Assembly (NCBI GenBank): GCA_021323335.1
Contig: JAJTCN010000024.1
Location: 1-57,472 of the forward strand
DNA from: Ramlibacter sp.
GTDB lineage: Bacteria; Pseudomonadota; Gammaproteobacteria; Burkholderiales; Burkholderiaceae_C
DNA: 57,472 nt
Direction of reading: 5' to 3'
The translations under genes and the position numbers were made by a program. Of this stretch, positions 44,431-53,266 are shown piece after piece. How positions within the stretch are numbered: the stretch's first letter is position 1; every line of letters starts with the position of its first letter. The notes under the pieces are model-generated. The model saw only the letters and a program-made list of their open reading frames with translations, made no database searches and had not been told where the DNA came from.

Positions 44431-45852
44431 ATGCCACAGCAGATCCTTACGAAGGCCGCCGTCATCCAGCGGCGCAGCAGCATCACGGACCTCCAGGCCG
44501 TGCTCGATGGATTGGCCGTCGTCGGCCTCTGCTACCTGCTGATCACGCACCACATCGGCGCCCTGACGGCGCACTACACGGTGTTCGTCTTCCTGCTGCT
44601 CTGCACGCTGGGCCTCATCTACAACTCGTTCGGCATCTACCGCAAGAACATGACGTTCACGCGCAAGGCGCTGGACCTGTTCCAGGCCTGGACGCTCACC
44701 TTCTTCATCCTGATCGCGCTGGGTTTCCTGACCAAGCAGAGCGAGACCTTCTCCCGGCTGCTGCTCGGGCAGCTGTTCGTCATAGGCTACGTGGTGCAGG
44801 CCGCGCTGCACTTCGTCGTGAGGATTTCCTTCAAGGAGATGCTGCGCCGCTCGGCGGAGCTGGACCGGGTGATCATCGTCGGCACCGGCCGCATCGCCGC
44901 CTTCATGGACCAGCGCATCCAGCGCAGCGAATGGCTGGGCCAGACGGTGGTCGGCCTGGTGAGCCTGCCGCCGGCCGACGGCGGCCCCGAACCGGACGGC
45001 GAGACCTTCGGCCCGACCTCCCCCGTGCTGGGGCGCCTCGACCAGCTGGTGGAACTGATCGACCAGCACCAGGTGCGCACCGTCTACTTCGCCATCCCGC
45101 TCAACGCGTCGAACATCATCGAGAGCCTGTACTTCCGGCTGCTGGACAAGCACGTGGCGGTCCACTGGGTCCCCGACATCTTCTCGCTCCCGCTGGTCAA
45201 CCACACGGTGAGCTCGATCGCGGGCGTCCCCGTCCTCACGCTCTCCGAGACCCCGCTGATCGGCATCCGGCGCCTGCTGAAGACGGCCGAGGACATCATC
45301 CTGTCGATGGTGCTGCTGGTCCTGCTCACCCCGGTGCTGGCGGCCATCGCCATCGCGGTCAAGCTCGACAGCCCCGGGCCGGTGTTCTTCCGCCAGGCCC
45401 GGCTCGGCTGGGGCGGCAAGCGCTTCTACATCTGGAAGTTCCGCAGCATGTACGTGCACGACGACCATGGCGTCGTGGTGCAGGCGTCCAAGAACGACCC
45501 GCGCGTCACGAAGGTAGGCGCTTTCCTACGCCGCACCAGCCTGGACGAACTGCCGCAGATCTTCAACGTGATCCGGGGGGAGATGTCCCTGGTGGGGCCG
45601 CGGCCGCACGCGGTGCAGCACGACCTGGAATATGCCCAGCAGATCGCGCACTACTTCGCGCGCCACAAGATCAAGCCCGGCATCACCGGGCTGGCCCAGG
45701 TGCGCGGCTACCGCGGCGAGACGCGCGACCTCGGCATGATGATGCTGCGGGTGGAGAGCGACATCGAGTACATCAACAACTGGTCGCTGTGGAGCGACCT
45801 CGCGATTCTCGTTCGCACGACGCGGGCCTTGTCGGGCAAGAACGCATACTGA
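44431..45852 (+). CDS. wcaJ: Undecaprenyl-phosphate sugar phosphotransferase (WcaJ/EpsB type)
   Basis: The 473-residue enzyme starts the repeat unit by moving a sugar phosphate to undecaprenyl phosphate. It has four membrane segments (20-140), a Rossmann-like CoA-binding domain ('[15 protein letters not shown]') and a C-terminal bacterial sugar transferase domain with the amphipathic segment and 'KFRSMYV', '[20 protein letters not shown]', LVGPRPHAV and [23 protein letters not shown] precedes the ATG at 44431. The PEP-CTERM-linked EpsB family is an equally good name. Confidence 0.9.
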   Translation: MPQQILTKAAVIQRRSSITDLQAVLDGLAVVGLCYLLITHHIGALTAHYTVFVFLLLCTLGLIYNSFGIYRKNMTFTRKALDLFQAWTLTFFILIALGFLTKQSETFSRLLLGQLFVIGYVVQAALHFVVRISFKEMLRRSAELDRVIIVGTGRIAAFMDQRIQRSEWLGQTVVGLVSLPPADGGPEPDGETFGPTSPVLGRLDQLVELIDQHQVRTVYFAIPLNASNIIESLYFRLLDKHVAVHWVPDIFSLPLVNHTVSSIAGVPVLTLSETPLIGIRRLLKTAEDIILSMVLLVLLTPVLAAIAIAVKLDSPGPVFFRQARLGWGGKRFYIWKFRSMYVHDDHGVVVQASKNDPRVTKVGAFLRRTSLDELPQIFNVIRGEMSLVGPRPHAVQHDLEYAQQIAHYFARHKIKPGITGLAQVRGYRGETRDLGMMMLRVESDIEYINNWSLWSDLAILVRTTRALSGKNAY

Positions 45853-45957
45853 GGCGAGGCGGCTGACGACACGGCATGGCACCATCGGCCCATTGTGGCG
45901 CGACTCGATGAGCCTTACTCTGCATCCCATACACAAGAGTTTTGGGAGTCGCACAAA

Positions 45958-46323
45958 ATGAACACCGCACGCCTCGCAGTCCTGGGCGCTGCCACGATGC
46001 TGGCCTTCTCCGGCTTCGCCCACGCCGCCGCCGGCCCGCTGCAAGCCCCCGTCTCCCTCGTGGCGGCGCAGCCCTCCGGCACGGCCATGCCGGTCGTCGG
46101 CGGCCCCGGCAGCACGTATGCGCGCGGCGGGAACATCGTTGCCGTCTCCGATGTCGCGTCGCCTTCCGCACGATCCGGCTGGGCCACGGCCCCCAGCAAG
46201 AGCGAACCGATCTACAGTATCGAAACCGGCAAAGCATCCGAGGCGCCCCTTCCCGGCGCGCTTTGGCTGTTCGGCTCCGCGCTGCTTGCATTCCTCGGAA
46301 TCTCCGCGCGGCGCCGGTTCTGA
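45958..46323 (+). CDS. Small secreted protein with PEP-CTERM/VPLPA-like sorting tail
   Basis: The 121-residue protein has an N-terminal signal peptide (cut near GFAHAA). It has a low-complexity middle and a C-terminal tail EAPLPGALWLFGSALLAFLG followed by ISARRRF. A 'PLPGALWLFGSALL' segment with a short membrane helix and a basic cluster is the pattern of exosortase substrates (PEP-CTERM or VPLPA-CTERM). It is encoded between the initiating transferase and epsE. No exosortase gene is in this window. Confidence 0.75.
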   Translation: MNTARLAVLGAATMLAFSGFAHAAAGPLQAPVSLVAAQPSGTAMPVVGGPGSTYARGGNIVAVSDVASPSARSGWATAPSKSEPIYSIETGKASEAPLPGALWLFGSALLAFLGISARRRF

Positions 46324-46374
46324 ACCCGGCCACGGGGCTCCGGCCCGCGGCCACTTTCTGGATTGATCGATCCC

Positions 46375-46935
46375 ATGGTCTCTCGCTGCGCGTCCTTCCT
46401 GTTCCTGTTCATCGTCGCTTTCAACTCCTGGGCCCAATCCACGGCCCAGACCTACGCCTTGCGGCACGGCGACCGCATGCAGATCTCCGTGTGGAAGGAG
46501 GACGCCCTCAATAGGGAAGTGCGGGTGCTGCCGGACGGCAGCATCAGCTTTCCCCTGGTCGGCCGCATCATGGTGGCCGGAAGCACCGCGGTGGAAGTGG
46601 AGCAGCGCATCCGCGACGGCCTGAAGCGGTACATCCCCGAAGCCGTGGTCAGCGTCGTCGTGCTCTCCACGGAGGGCAACAGCGTCTATGTGCTCGGCAA
46701 GGTGCTCAAGCCGGGCCCGGTGCCGCTGACCAGCGGGGACACCACCGTGCTGCAGGTCCTCAGCCAGGCCGGGGGCCTGGACCGGTTCGCGGACTCCGAT
46801 TCGATCGTGGTCCTGCGCAAGTTGCCGGACGGACGCGAGGACACGCTGCGGGTGCGCTACCGCGACCTGCTCCGGGGCAGGGCGCTCGACTCCAACGTCG
46901 TGATGCGCCCCGGCGACACCGTGATGGTGCCTTGA
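46375..46935 (+). CDS. epsE: EpsE-like polysaccharide export protein (Wza family)
   Basis: The 186-residue secreted protein has a signal peptide and the Poly_export domain ('YALRHGDRMQISVWKEDALN', 'VRVLPDGSISFPLVGRIMV') followed by a SLBB-like domain (SVYVLGKVLKPGPVPL). It is short compared with E. coli Wza and matches the EpsE group tied to PEP-CTERM loci. The outer-membrane channel would be completed by EpsL or another protein. The start is ATG 46375; an in-frame TTG lies at 46363. Confidence 0.85.
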   Translation: MVSRCASFLFLFIVAFNSWAQSTAQTYALRHGDRMQISVWKEDALNREVRVLPDGSISFPLVGRIMVAGSTAVEVEQRIRDGLKRYIPEAVVSVVVLSTEGNSVYVLGKVLKPGPVPLTSGDTTVLQVLSQAGGLDRFADSDSIVVLRKLPDGREDTLRVRYRDLLRGRALDSNVVMRPGDTVMVP

Positions 46936-48092
46936 GCGTGCACAGCCGCGCAGCGCCGGTCGCGCGATGCGTCGCCCAGGGCCTGCTGCTGGCAGCGGGC
47001 GCGGCAGGGGCGACGGGCGCGTTCGCCCAGACACGGTGGATCCAGTCGCTCGTCGTCCCCATGGAGATCGAGCACGACTCCAATCCGACCATGGCCACCG
47101 TGCCGGCCGGCAGCACCAACTGGCTGCGGCTGACGCCCAGCCTCACCACCCGCTACGTCCTGGACGCCAACGAGTTCGGCGTCGACATGGGGCTGACCCT
47201 CGAAAAAAGCAGCAACCAGGAAGTCGCGAAAGACCGGGCCGATCCCCGGCTGCGCGCCTTCTGGAAGCATGCGGACCCCCTGAACACGACCGAGCTCGCG
47301 CTGGTGTACGACCGCAGCGCCCTGCGCGACGCCGGCCTGACCGAGCAGGTCCAGCTCGGGGTCGACGGCTCGCGCACGCTGTACGGCATCCACGGCACAT
47401 GGAAGCGCGACCTCGATGCGCGAACCGCCTTGTCGACGGACTTGAGCCAGGAGTGGGAGCGCTACAGCGGCACGACCACGCCCGATTTCAGCCGCACCAC
47501 CGCGGCGGTGCGCTATGCGCGCGCCCGCAACGAGCGGCAGACCTGGTACGCGACGCTGAACGGGCAGGCCTACCGCTCCGAAGCCGGCGCGGCCACGGTC
47601 CCCGATCCCACGCCGGCCCAGCGCTCCACCGTCGTCGGCGCGCTGGCCGGCGTGGACCACGAATTCAGCGAAGCCCTGCGCGTGGACGCGGCCGCCGGGC
47701 CGGTCCATTTCCTGCAGCCGTCCTCCCGCACCGGCTGGCAAGGCGCCGTCAAGGCCGGCTACACGGCCGAACGCTGGTTCGCCGGACTCGAGCTGTCGCG
47801 CACGCCGGTGGTGAACGCCACGTTCGGAGGACTGGTGCTGGCGGACCAATTGCAGCTGAGATTCCGCTACGATCTCGATCCCCTGACGCGGGTGGACGTG
47901 GAAGCCGGCCATGCCCGCGAAAGCGCGGCGCGCAGCCAGCGCACCCTGGCGAGCGCCGCATGGACGCGGCAATGGAGCGAATCGTGGCAGGTGTCCCTGA
48001 AGGCCTCCACGCAACGCCAGCAAGGGCCGGAAGGCACGGCCCGGAGCAACCGGATCGGGGTGGTGTTCACCTACACCGCGGCGGATCTTTGA
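46932..48092 (+). CDS. epsL: EpsL-like outer-membrane beta-barrel protein
   Basis: The 386-residue protein has a signal peptide (cut near GAFAQT) and a series of alternating strands such as TRYVLDANEFGVDMGLTLEK and RFRYDLDPLTRVDVEAGHAR, ending 'NRIGVVFTYTAADL'. A C-terminal hydrophobic strand like this is typical of outer-membrane barrels. The start may be TTG at 46932 (overlapping the epsE stop) or GTG at 46938. The EpsL assignment follows the order of PEP-CTERM-type eps loci. Confidence 0.75.
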   Translation: MSVHSRAAPVARCVAQGLLLAAGAAGATGAFAQTRWIQSLVVPMEIEHDSNPTMATVPAGSTNWLRLTPSLTTRYVLDANEFGVDMGLTLEKSSNQEVAKDRADPRLRAFWKHADPLNTTELALVYDRSALRDAGLTEQVQLGVDGSRTLYGIHGTWKRDLDARTALSTDLSQEWERYSGTTTPDFSRTTAAVRYARARNERQTWYATLNGQAYRSEAGAATVPDPTPAQRSTVVGALAGVDHEFSEALRVDAAAGPVHFLQPSSRTGWQGAVKAGYTAERWFAGLELSRTPVVNATFGGLVLADQLQLRFRYDLDPLTRVDVEAGHARESAARSQRTLASAAWTRQWSESWQVSLKASTQRQQGPEGTARSNRIGVVFTYTAADL

Positions 48093-48099
48093 AATCGAC

Positions 48100-49680
48100 A
48101 TGAACGACTACCAACTGACGCTGTCCGACTACCTGGCGATCGCCCAGCGCCGCGCATGGATGATCGCCGGCACCTTCGCGGTCGTCTTCGCCCTGGGCGC
48201 GGCGGTGTCGATGCTCATCCCGCCCGTCTACCGCTCCTCCGGCTCGATCCTCATCGAGTCGCAGCAGCCGGGCGACCTCGTCCCCGGCGCCCCCAACGCG
48301 AGCGCGGACGAGCGCATCGAAGTCATCAAGCAGCGCGTCATGACGCGCGAAAACCTGCTGCGCGTCATCGACAGGCACGGCCTGTTCGCGGACGCCGGCC
48401 CCGGCTTCACGCCGTCGGAACGGGTCGAGGTCCTGCGCAAGACCATCGCCGTCGAGCTGGTGCAGGCCAACCTGGATCCCAATCGTTCCGGGCCCGCCAC
48501 CATTTCCTTCACCATCGCCTTCGAGCACCGGCGCCCGGAAGTGGCCCAGGCCGTCGCCGCCGACCTGGTCAACCTGTTCATCGAGGAAAACGTCAAGGTG
48601 CGCACCCAGCGCGCGGCGCAGACCACCGAGTTCCTGACGCAGGAGGCCGACAAGCTGAAGAAGGAGGTCGACGCGATCGAGGCGCAGGTGGCCAGGTACA
48701 AGCAGCAACACGCCGGCGCCCTGCCGGAGAACGTGGCGCTCGGGATGGCGACCCTGCAGCGGGTCGAAGCCGACCTGCGCCAGGTGGAGCGCGACCATGC
48801 GAGCGCCGAGGAGGCCCTGCGCGCCCTCGAAGGCGAACGCGCCGCCGCGATGGCGGAGCCGCCGCCGGTATCCGCCGCGGCGGCAGACCCCGCCCAGGCC
48901 GAACTGCGCGCCGCGCGGCTCGAACTGGCACGGCTCGCGGCCATCTACACCGACAGCCACCCCGACCTGCGCGCCGCCCGGCGCAAGGTCGAGGCGCTGG
49001 AACGCGTCGCGGCCGCGGACGCCGCCAATTCCCCCGCGGCCGCCCCGCGGCGCTCGCCCGCGGCCGTGGCCGCCGCCCGTTTCGACGGCCGCGCGAACGC
49101 ACTGCGCGAGCGCATCCGGGTGCTTGCCGCGCAAAGGGCCGCGCTGCGCCAGCGGCTGGGCGAGATGGACGTGTCCATGGTGCGGTCGCCGCAGGTCGAG
49201 CGCGGGCTGCTGGCCCTGACGCGCGACTACCAGAGCGCACAGAAGAAGTACGAGGAGATCCTCGGCAAGAAGATGTCGGCGGAGATGGCGGAAAACCTGG
49301 AAGGCGGCCAGAAGGCGGAGCGCTTCACGGTGCTCGACGCCCCGACGCGGCCGGACAACCCGATCAAGCCGAATCGCAAGAAGCTGCTGGCCATGAGCTT
49401 CATCGTCGCCATGGCGGCGGCCGTCGCGGCGGTCGCCCTGCTGGAAGCCATGCGCGGCACCGTGCGCGGCATCGGCCAGATCAGGGCCATCTGGGGCCAG
49501 GAACCGCTGGTGGCGGTGCCCGTCATCCCCGTGCCTGGCGAAGCGGCCCATCACAGGCAGAAGGTGATGGCCGCGGCCGGCGGCGCGCTGGTGGTGGGCC
49601 TGCTGCTGCTCGGGCTCGTCCACTTCCTCTTCGTGCCGCTGGATACGCTGGTCATGAAGGCAATCACCCGGATGGGCTGA
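48100..49680 (+). CDS. epsF: EpsF-like chain-length determinant (Wzz family)
   Basis: The 526-residue polysaccharide copolymerase has a membrane segment at ~21-42 and a second one near 490-510. Between them is a long coiled coil rich in Ala/Arg/Glu (165-420). The N-terminal Wzz domain includes 'YRSSGSILIESQQPGDL', and a 'PTRPDNPIKPNRKKLL' segment occurs before a further hydrophobic stretch. The tyrosine kinase is encoded separately just downstream. Confidence 0.88.
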   Translation: MNDYQLTLSDYLAIAQRRAWMIAGTFAVVFALGAAVSMLIPPVYRSSGSILIESQQPGDLVPGAPNASADERIEVIKQRVMTRENLLRVIDRHGLFADAGPGFTPSERVEVLRKTIAVELVQANLDPNRSGPATISFTIAFEHRRPEVAQAVAADLVNLFIEENVKVRTQRAAQTTEFLTQEADKLKKEVDAIEAQVARYKQQHAGALPENVALGMATLQRVEADLRQVERDHASAEEALRALEGERAAAMAEPPPVSAAAADPAQAELRAARLELARLAAIYTDSHPDLRAARRKVEALERVAAADAANSPAAAPRRSPAAVAAARFDGRANALRERIRVLAAQRAALRQRLGEMDVSMVRSPQVERGLLALTRDYQSAQKKYEEILGKKMSAEMAENLEGGQKAERFTVLDAPTRPDNPIKPNRKKLLAMSFIVAMAAAVAAVALLEAMRGTVRGIGQIRAIWGQEPLVAVPVIPVPGEAAHHRQKVMAAAGGALVVGLLLLGLVHFLFVPLDTLVMKAITRMG

Positions 49681-49685
49681 AAACA

Positions 49686-50501
49686 ATGGAACGCATCAAA
49701 CTCGCCATCGAACGAGCGCGTGCCCAGGCAGGCGCGCCGCAGGCTGCCCCGGCCTGGGAGCCGCGCACCATCGACCTGCCGCCGCTGCCCCGGGAGACGA
49801 TGGACGCCGTGCCCATGGACCTGGTCCGGCTGGATCCGTTCCACCTGCAGCAGCACCGGATCGTGGGGCTGGACCAGGGCAACCCGCTGCGCCAGTCGTT
49901 CGACCTGCTGCGCACGCAGGTGCTGCAGAGGATGCAGGAGCATGGCTGGCGCACGATCGCCGTCACGTCGCCCTCCATGGCCTCCGGCAAGACCGTCGTG
50001 TCGATCAACCTCGCCATGAGCATCGCGCACCACCCGTCGAAGACCTCCCTGCTGGTGGACTTCGACCTGCGCCGCCCGAGCGTCGCGACCTACCTGGGGC
50101 TGCCGGTCGGCAATTCCCTGAACGAGGTGCTGGCCGGCGAGGTGGACGTGGGCAGCGCCATCGTGAACGCGGGCATTCCCGGCTTCCAGGTGCTGGCGAC
50201 CCAGCACCGGGTGACGGGCGCCGCCGACGTGCTGGCCTCGGACGGCGTCAGCCACCTGATCAAGGGACTGCGCGATGCGTCGCCGGACCGCATCGTCGTG
50301 ATCGACCTGCCGCCGGTGACCGCGGTGGACGACGTGATCGCGGTGCTGCCGCGGGTGGACTGCGTCCTGGTGGTGATAGGCAGCGGCAGCAGCACCACCC
50401 GCGAGATCGAGGAAACCAAGCGGCACCTGGCGCGCTTCAACGTGCTGGGGGTGGCCGTCAACATGGCGCCGCTGACCATGGCCAACAGCGGCTACTACTG
50501 A
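49686..50501 (+). CDS. epsG: EpsG-like tyrosine kinase partner (BY-kinase fold)
   Basis: The 271-residue cytoplasmic P-loop ATPase has a deviant Walker A, SPSMASGKTVVSINLA (K102), Walker A' 'LLVDFDLRRPSVATYLG' and Walker B 'IVVIDLPPV'. BY-kinases of this kind control polymer length by autophosphorylating a C-terminal Tyr cluster. Here the chain ends SGYY, so only two Tyr are available. It is five bases after epsF and is the last gene of the rightward operon. Confidence 0.87.
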   Translation: MERIKLAIERARAQAGAPQAAPAWEPRTIDLPPLPRETMDAVPMDLVRLDPFHLQQHRIVGLDQGNPLRQSFDLLRTQVLQRMQEHGWRTIAVTSPSMASGKTVVSINLAMSIAHHPSKTSLLVDFDLRRPSVATYLGLPVGNSLNEVLAGEVDVGSAIVNAGIPGFQVLATQHRVTGAADVLASDGVSHLIKGLRDASPDRIVVIDLPPVTAVDDVIAVLPRVDCVLVVIGSGSSTTREIEETKRHLARFNVLGVAVNMAPLTMANSGYY

Positions 50502-50512
50502 GGCGGGGCTCG

Positions 50513-50531
50513 GGGCGGCAGGGTGCCGCCC
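50513..50531. terminator. Stem-loop between convergent epsG and ATPase genes
   Basis: GGGCGGCA (50513-50520) pairs perfectly with TGCCGCCC (50524-50531) across a GGG loop, 11 bases after the epsG stop and 7 before the end of the convergent gene. It can act in both directions. No T-run is present. Confidence 0.6.
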
Positions 50532-50538
50532 TGGCTGA

Positions 50539-51366
50539 TCAGGCCGGCTCGCTGCGCAGGATGCCGTAGTCCCTGCGGTCCTGCAGCACTTCGTCCACGA
50601 GGTCCGTTCCGATGATCGAGGCCTCGGCGGAATAGCCGTAGACCAGCACCATGTCGCACAGGATGTTGATGGTGCGGGGCACGCCCTTCGACGCCTCCGC
50701 GATCATGCCGATCGCGCCTTCGGAGAACAGCTCCTGCTGGCGGCCGGCCACCTTGAGGCGGTGCCGGATGTAGAGCCCCACTTCGGGAGCGCCCAGCGGC
50801 GGGATGTAGAAGTCCACGCCGACGCGCTGCGCGAACTGGTGCAGCTCGGGGCGGTTGAGCAATTCCTTGAGCTGCGGCTGGCCGACCAGGATCACCTGCA
50901 GCAGCTGGTCCTTGTCGGCATTGATGTTCGAGAGCATGCGCAGCGACTCGAGGGCCGCCGGGCTGAGGTTCTGGGCCTCGTCGACCACGAGCACGACGCG
51001 CCGCCGCGCGGCGTATTCGTTCAGCAGGAACTGCTGGAAGCGGTCGTAGCGCTCGACCTTGGTGGCGGCCTGGTACGGCTGGCCGAACGCCAGCATGATC
51101 CATTCCAGCAGGTCGGCCATCTCGGCATGCGTGTTGTAGACCAGGCCGACCGTGACCGAGCCGTCGAGCGCGGCCAGCAGCTTGCGCACGAGCGTGGTCT
51201 TGCCGCTGCCGATCTCGCCGCAGATGACGGAGAAGCCCACGTGGTTCTGGATCGCGTACTCCAGCATCGTGTAGGCGAGCCGGTGCCGCTTGCTCATGAA
51301 GAGGAAGTCCGGATCCGGCTGGATGGAGAACGGCTTCTCCTTCAGGCCATAGTAGGCTTCGTACAT
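50539..51366 (-). CDS. PEP-CTERM-locus ATPase (ExeA/GspA-like AAA+)
   Basis: The 275-residue ATPase starts MYEAYYGLKEKPFSIQPDPD, a characteristic of the ExeA/PEP-CTERM ATPase group. It has Walker A GEIGSGKTTLVRKLL, Walker B 'VVLVVDEAQNLSPAALE' and sensor-type 'QVILVGQPQLKELLNRPEL'. Such ATPases occur with exosortase-linked polysaccharide loci and are thought to aid export assembly. It lies 7 bases downstream of epsA on the same strand. Confidence 0.88.
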   Translation of the reverse strand: MYEAYYGLKEKPFSIQPDPDFLFMSKRHRLAYTMLEYAIQNHVGFSVICGEIGSGKTTLVRKLLAALDGSVTVGLVYNTHAEMADLLEWIMLAFGQPYQAATKVERYDRFQQFLLNEYAARRRVVLVVDEAQNLSPAALESLRMLSNINADKDQLLQVILVGQPQLKELLNRPELHQFAQRVGVDFYIPPLGAPEVGLYIRHRLKVAGRQQELFSEGAIGMIAEASKGVPRTINILCDMVLVYGYSAEASIIGTDLVDEVLQDRRDYGILRSEPA

Positions 51367-51373
51367 TCAGCGT

Positions 51374-52363
51374 CTATTGGGGGTGCGGGGTCCTGCGGGA
51401 TTCGACGGCGCGGAAGGGCGCCAACTTGGCGGGACCGGCCGTGGGGCGCTCGGCGCTGCGGGCCTGGCCGGGGCGCTGCATGCTGTCAAGGCTGCCGACG
51501 GCCTGCGCCCGGTTGAGCACATCCAGCTTCTTGTAGATGCGGCGCATGTGGTTCTTCACCGTGAAGGTGCTGAGGTTCAGGATCATAGCGATCTCCGAAT
51601 TGGTCTTGCCCATCCGCACCCACTGCATCACTTCGAGCTCGCGCCCGCTGAGGGGGCTGCGCTCGCCGGGGACGTAGTCGTCCCACGAATCATCGGCCTC
51701 GGCCTCGACCACGTCGGGAAGCGCATCCTGTTCGTGCGGCGGCCGCCGCACGAAGGGGACGTCCGAGTAGCAGCTGCCGAACCCGGTGTCCGGCATCTCG
51801 GCTTGGGCGAGCTGCCGGCCGCGGTCGGCGAGCTGGCGGAAACCGGTGTCGATGAAGGGCAGGGCCATGCGGCACAGCTGCGCGCAGGAGGGAGTGGAGA
51901 GCTTGTCGCCACCGATGAAGACATAGATGCAGTCGTAGCGGCTGCGGTGGTCCTGCACGCCGTGCACCAGGGCGTACGGCGACTTGGTGAACAGTCCGCT
52001 GCCGACGCTGCGCAGCATGCGCGTGTCGATCGCCAGGGGCTCCTGGCCGCCGGCCAGCCAGTGGTCGAACACCGTCTCCATCAGGGGCTCGATGATGTCC
52101 TTGGGCAGCGCGTGTTCGAGCAGGGCGGGGCTCTGCGTGATCACGTCGTAGCCGACCACGCCCGACTTGAAGTCGCCCCAGGCGGCGATCAGGATGTCGT
52201 GCGGGAGGAATTCCTGGATGTCGACCTGCAGCCAGCGCGACCAGTCGGCCTGGCTGCGCGCAGACAGCGCCGCCTGCAGGAGCGACATCAGCGAGTCGGC
52301 CCGCTCGAAGCTCCAGGGTTCCGCCGTCGAAATACTGCCCATTTCTGCAACCTCGTCGATCAT
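51374..52363 (-). CDS. epsA: EpsA-like LuxR-family regulator
   Basis: The 329-residue protein has an N-terminal ligand/partner region starting around ERADSLMSLLQAALSARSQA. A C-terminal LuxR HTH lies at ~236-290 ('SPLSGRELEVMQWVRMGKTN', SEIAMILNLSTFTVKNHMRR). The organisation matches EpsA of PEP-CTERM/EpsH loci, with a C-terminal extension of about 35 residues. The ATG at 52342, with GAGG upstream, is an alternative start. It is expected to activate the eps operon. Confidence 0.82.
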   Translation of the reverse strand: MIDEVAEMGSISTAEPWSFERADSLMSLLQAALSARSQADWSRWLQVDIQEFLPHDILIAAWGDFKSGVVGYDVITQSPALLEHALPKDIIEPLMETVFDHWLAGGQEPLAIDTRMLRSVGSGLFTKSPYALVHGVQDHRSRYDCIYVFIGGDKLSTPSCAQLCRMALPFIDTGFRQLADRGRQLAQAEMPDTGFGSCYSDVPFVRRPPHEQDALPDVVEAEADDSWDDYVPGERSPLSGRELEVMQWVRMGKTNSEIAMILNLSTFTVKNHMRRIYKKLDVLNRAQAVGSLDSMQRPGQARSAERPTAGPAKLAPFRAVESRRTPHPQ

Positions 52364-52565
52364 TGTCAAATTCACGCGCTCCAGGAGTGGAGTGCGTGCT
52401 GAATCATATTTCAGCGCCTGCGCGTGAAACCCTCGCGGCGCTGCGTCACGCCGGGTTCCGACAGCCGCACGGGCTGCAGTCCGACGGGTTGCACATCTGC
52501 TGTGTAAAGATATCCTGCGCTCCCGTGAATTGCCCTTGCGGGCAAGCTCAGCAGCACGCCTGCGA

Positions 52566-53198
52566 CTAGGCGGGATGGGGTCCCTGGAAGACCACCCGCA
52601 CCGGCTTCCTGAGCGCCTTGCCCTGCTCGCGCATCCACTTCTGCGCGAACTCGCGCACCGTCGATTCCGCTGCCCGCTGCTGCGCGTCGACGTAAGGCGC
52701 GCTGGCACCGCGCTGCGCCAGTTCCGGCCCGAGGTGGCGCAGCACCTTGTCGCGGTTGGCGCTTGCGGCGGGCGCGAACAGGCTGCTGGAGGTGGCGATC
52801 TCGGCACTGCGCGTATCGAAAGCCACGGGCGCCTGCAACTGCACCTGGGGCACGACCAGCCGGTACCCGTCCCCGTCCGGCTCGAGTCGCCATTCCGACG
52901 CCAGCGGAATGCGGTAGACGTAGTGCGCCGTCACCCGGATGCGGGAGACGGTCCGGGGCAGGTTGCTGCAATCCACTACCGGGCAATCCCAGGAGGTCTG
53001 CCACGCGAACTCCTCGACCTTGCGCATCTCGCTGACCTGCAGGAAGCCGCCCGGCGTGCGAATCAGCTGGACCCTGGCGGGGTCGAGGGTGTCGATCGAC
53101 TGTTCGACCGTCGCCCCCAGCCTGTCCCACTGGTGCCAGAGGCCGATGGCCACGGCAACGGCGGCGGCGCCGAGCGCCAGGGAGGTGGGGTGCTTCAT
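52566..53198 (-). CDS. Hypothetical membrane-anchored protein
   Basis: This 210-residue protein of unknown family begins with one hydrophobic segment (MKHPTSLALGAAAVAVAIGL). A soluble domain follows with IRTPGGFLQVSEMRKVEEF and two nearby Cys (DCPVVDCSN). An Ala-rich helical part leads to the C-terminal 'REFAQKWMREQGKALRKPVR'. The domain is probably periplasmic. It is divergent from the patatin gene with 68 bases between. Confidence 0.7.
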   Translation of the reverse strand: MKHPTSLALGAAAVAVAIGLWHQWDRLGATVEQSIDTLDPARVQLIRTPGGFLQVSEMRKVEEFAWQTSWDCPVVDCSNLPRTVSRIRVTAHYVYRIPLASEWRLEPDGDGYRLVVPQVQLQAPVAFDTRSAEIATSSSLFAPAASANRDKVLRHLGPELAQRGASAPYVDAQQRAAESTVREFAQKWMREQGKALRKPVRVVFQGPHPA

Positions 53199-53266
53199 GC
53201 TGGGGCGATTCTCGCTGATGGCGAACCCGCTGCTACGATCGCCGGCATCACACCGGCTATCGCATC

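Noticed and set aside
45880..45957. Sigma-54 type promoter before the PEP-CTERM-like gene
   Set aside because: A TGGCAC is present near 45887, but no TTGC-like -12 element occurs at the required distance, so the site does not meet the -24/-12 pattern.
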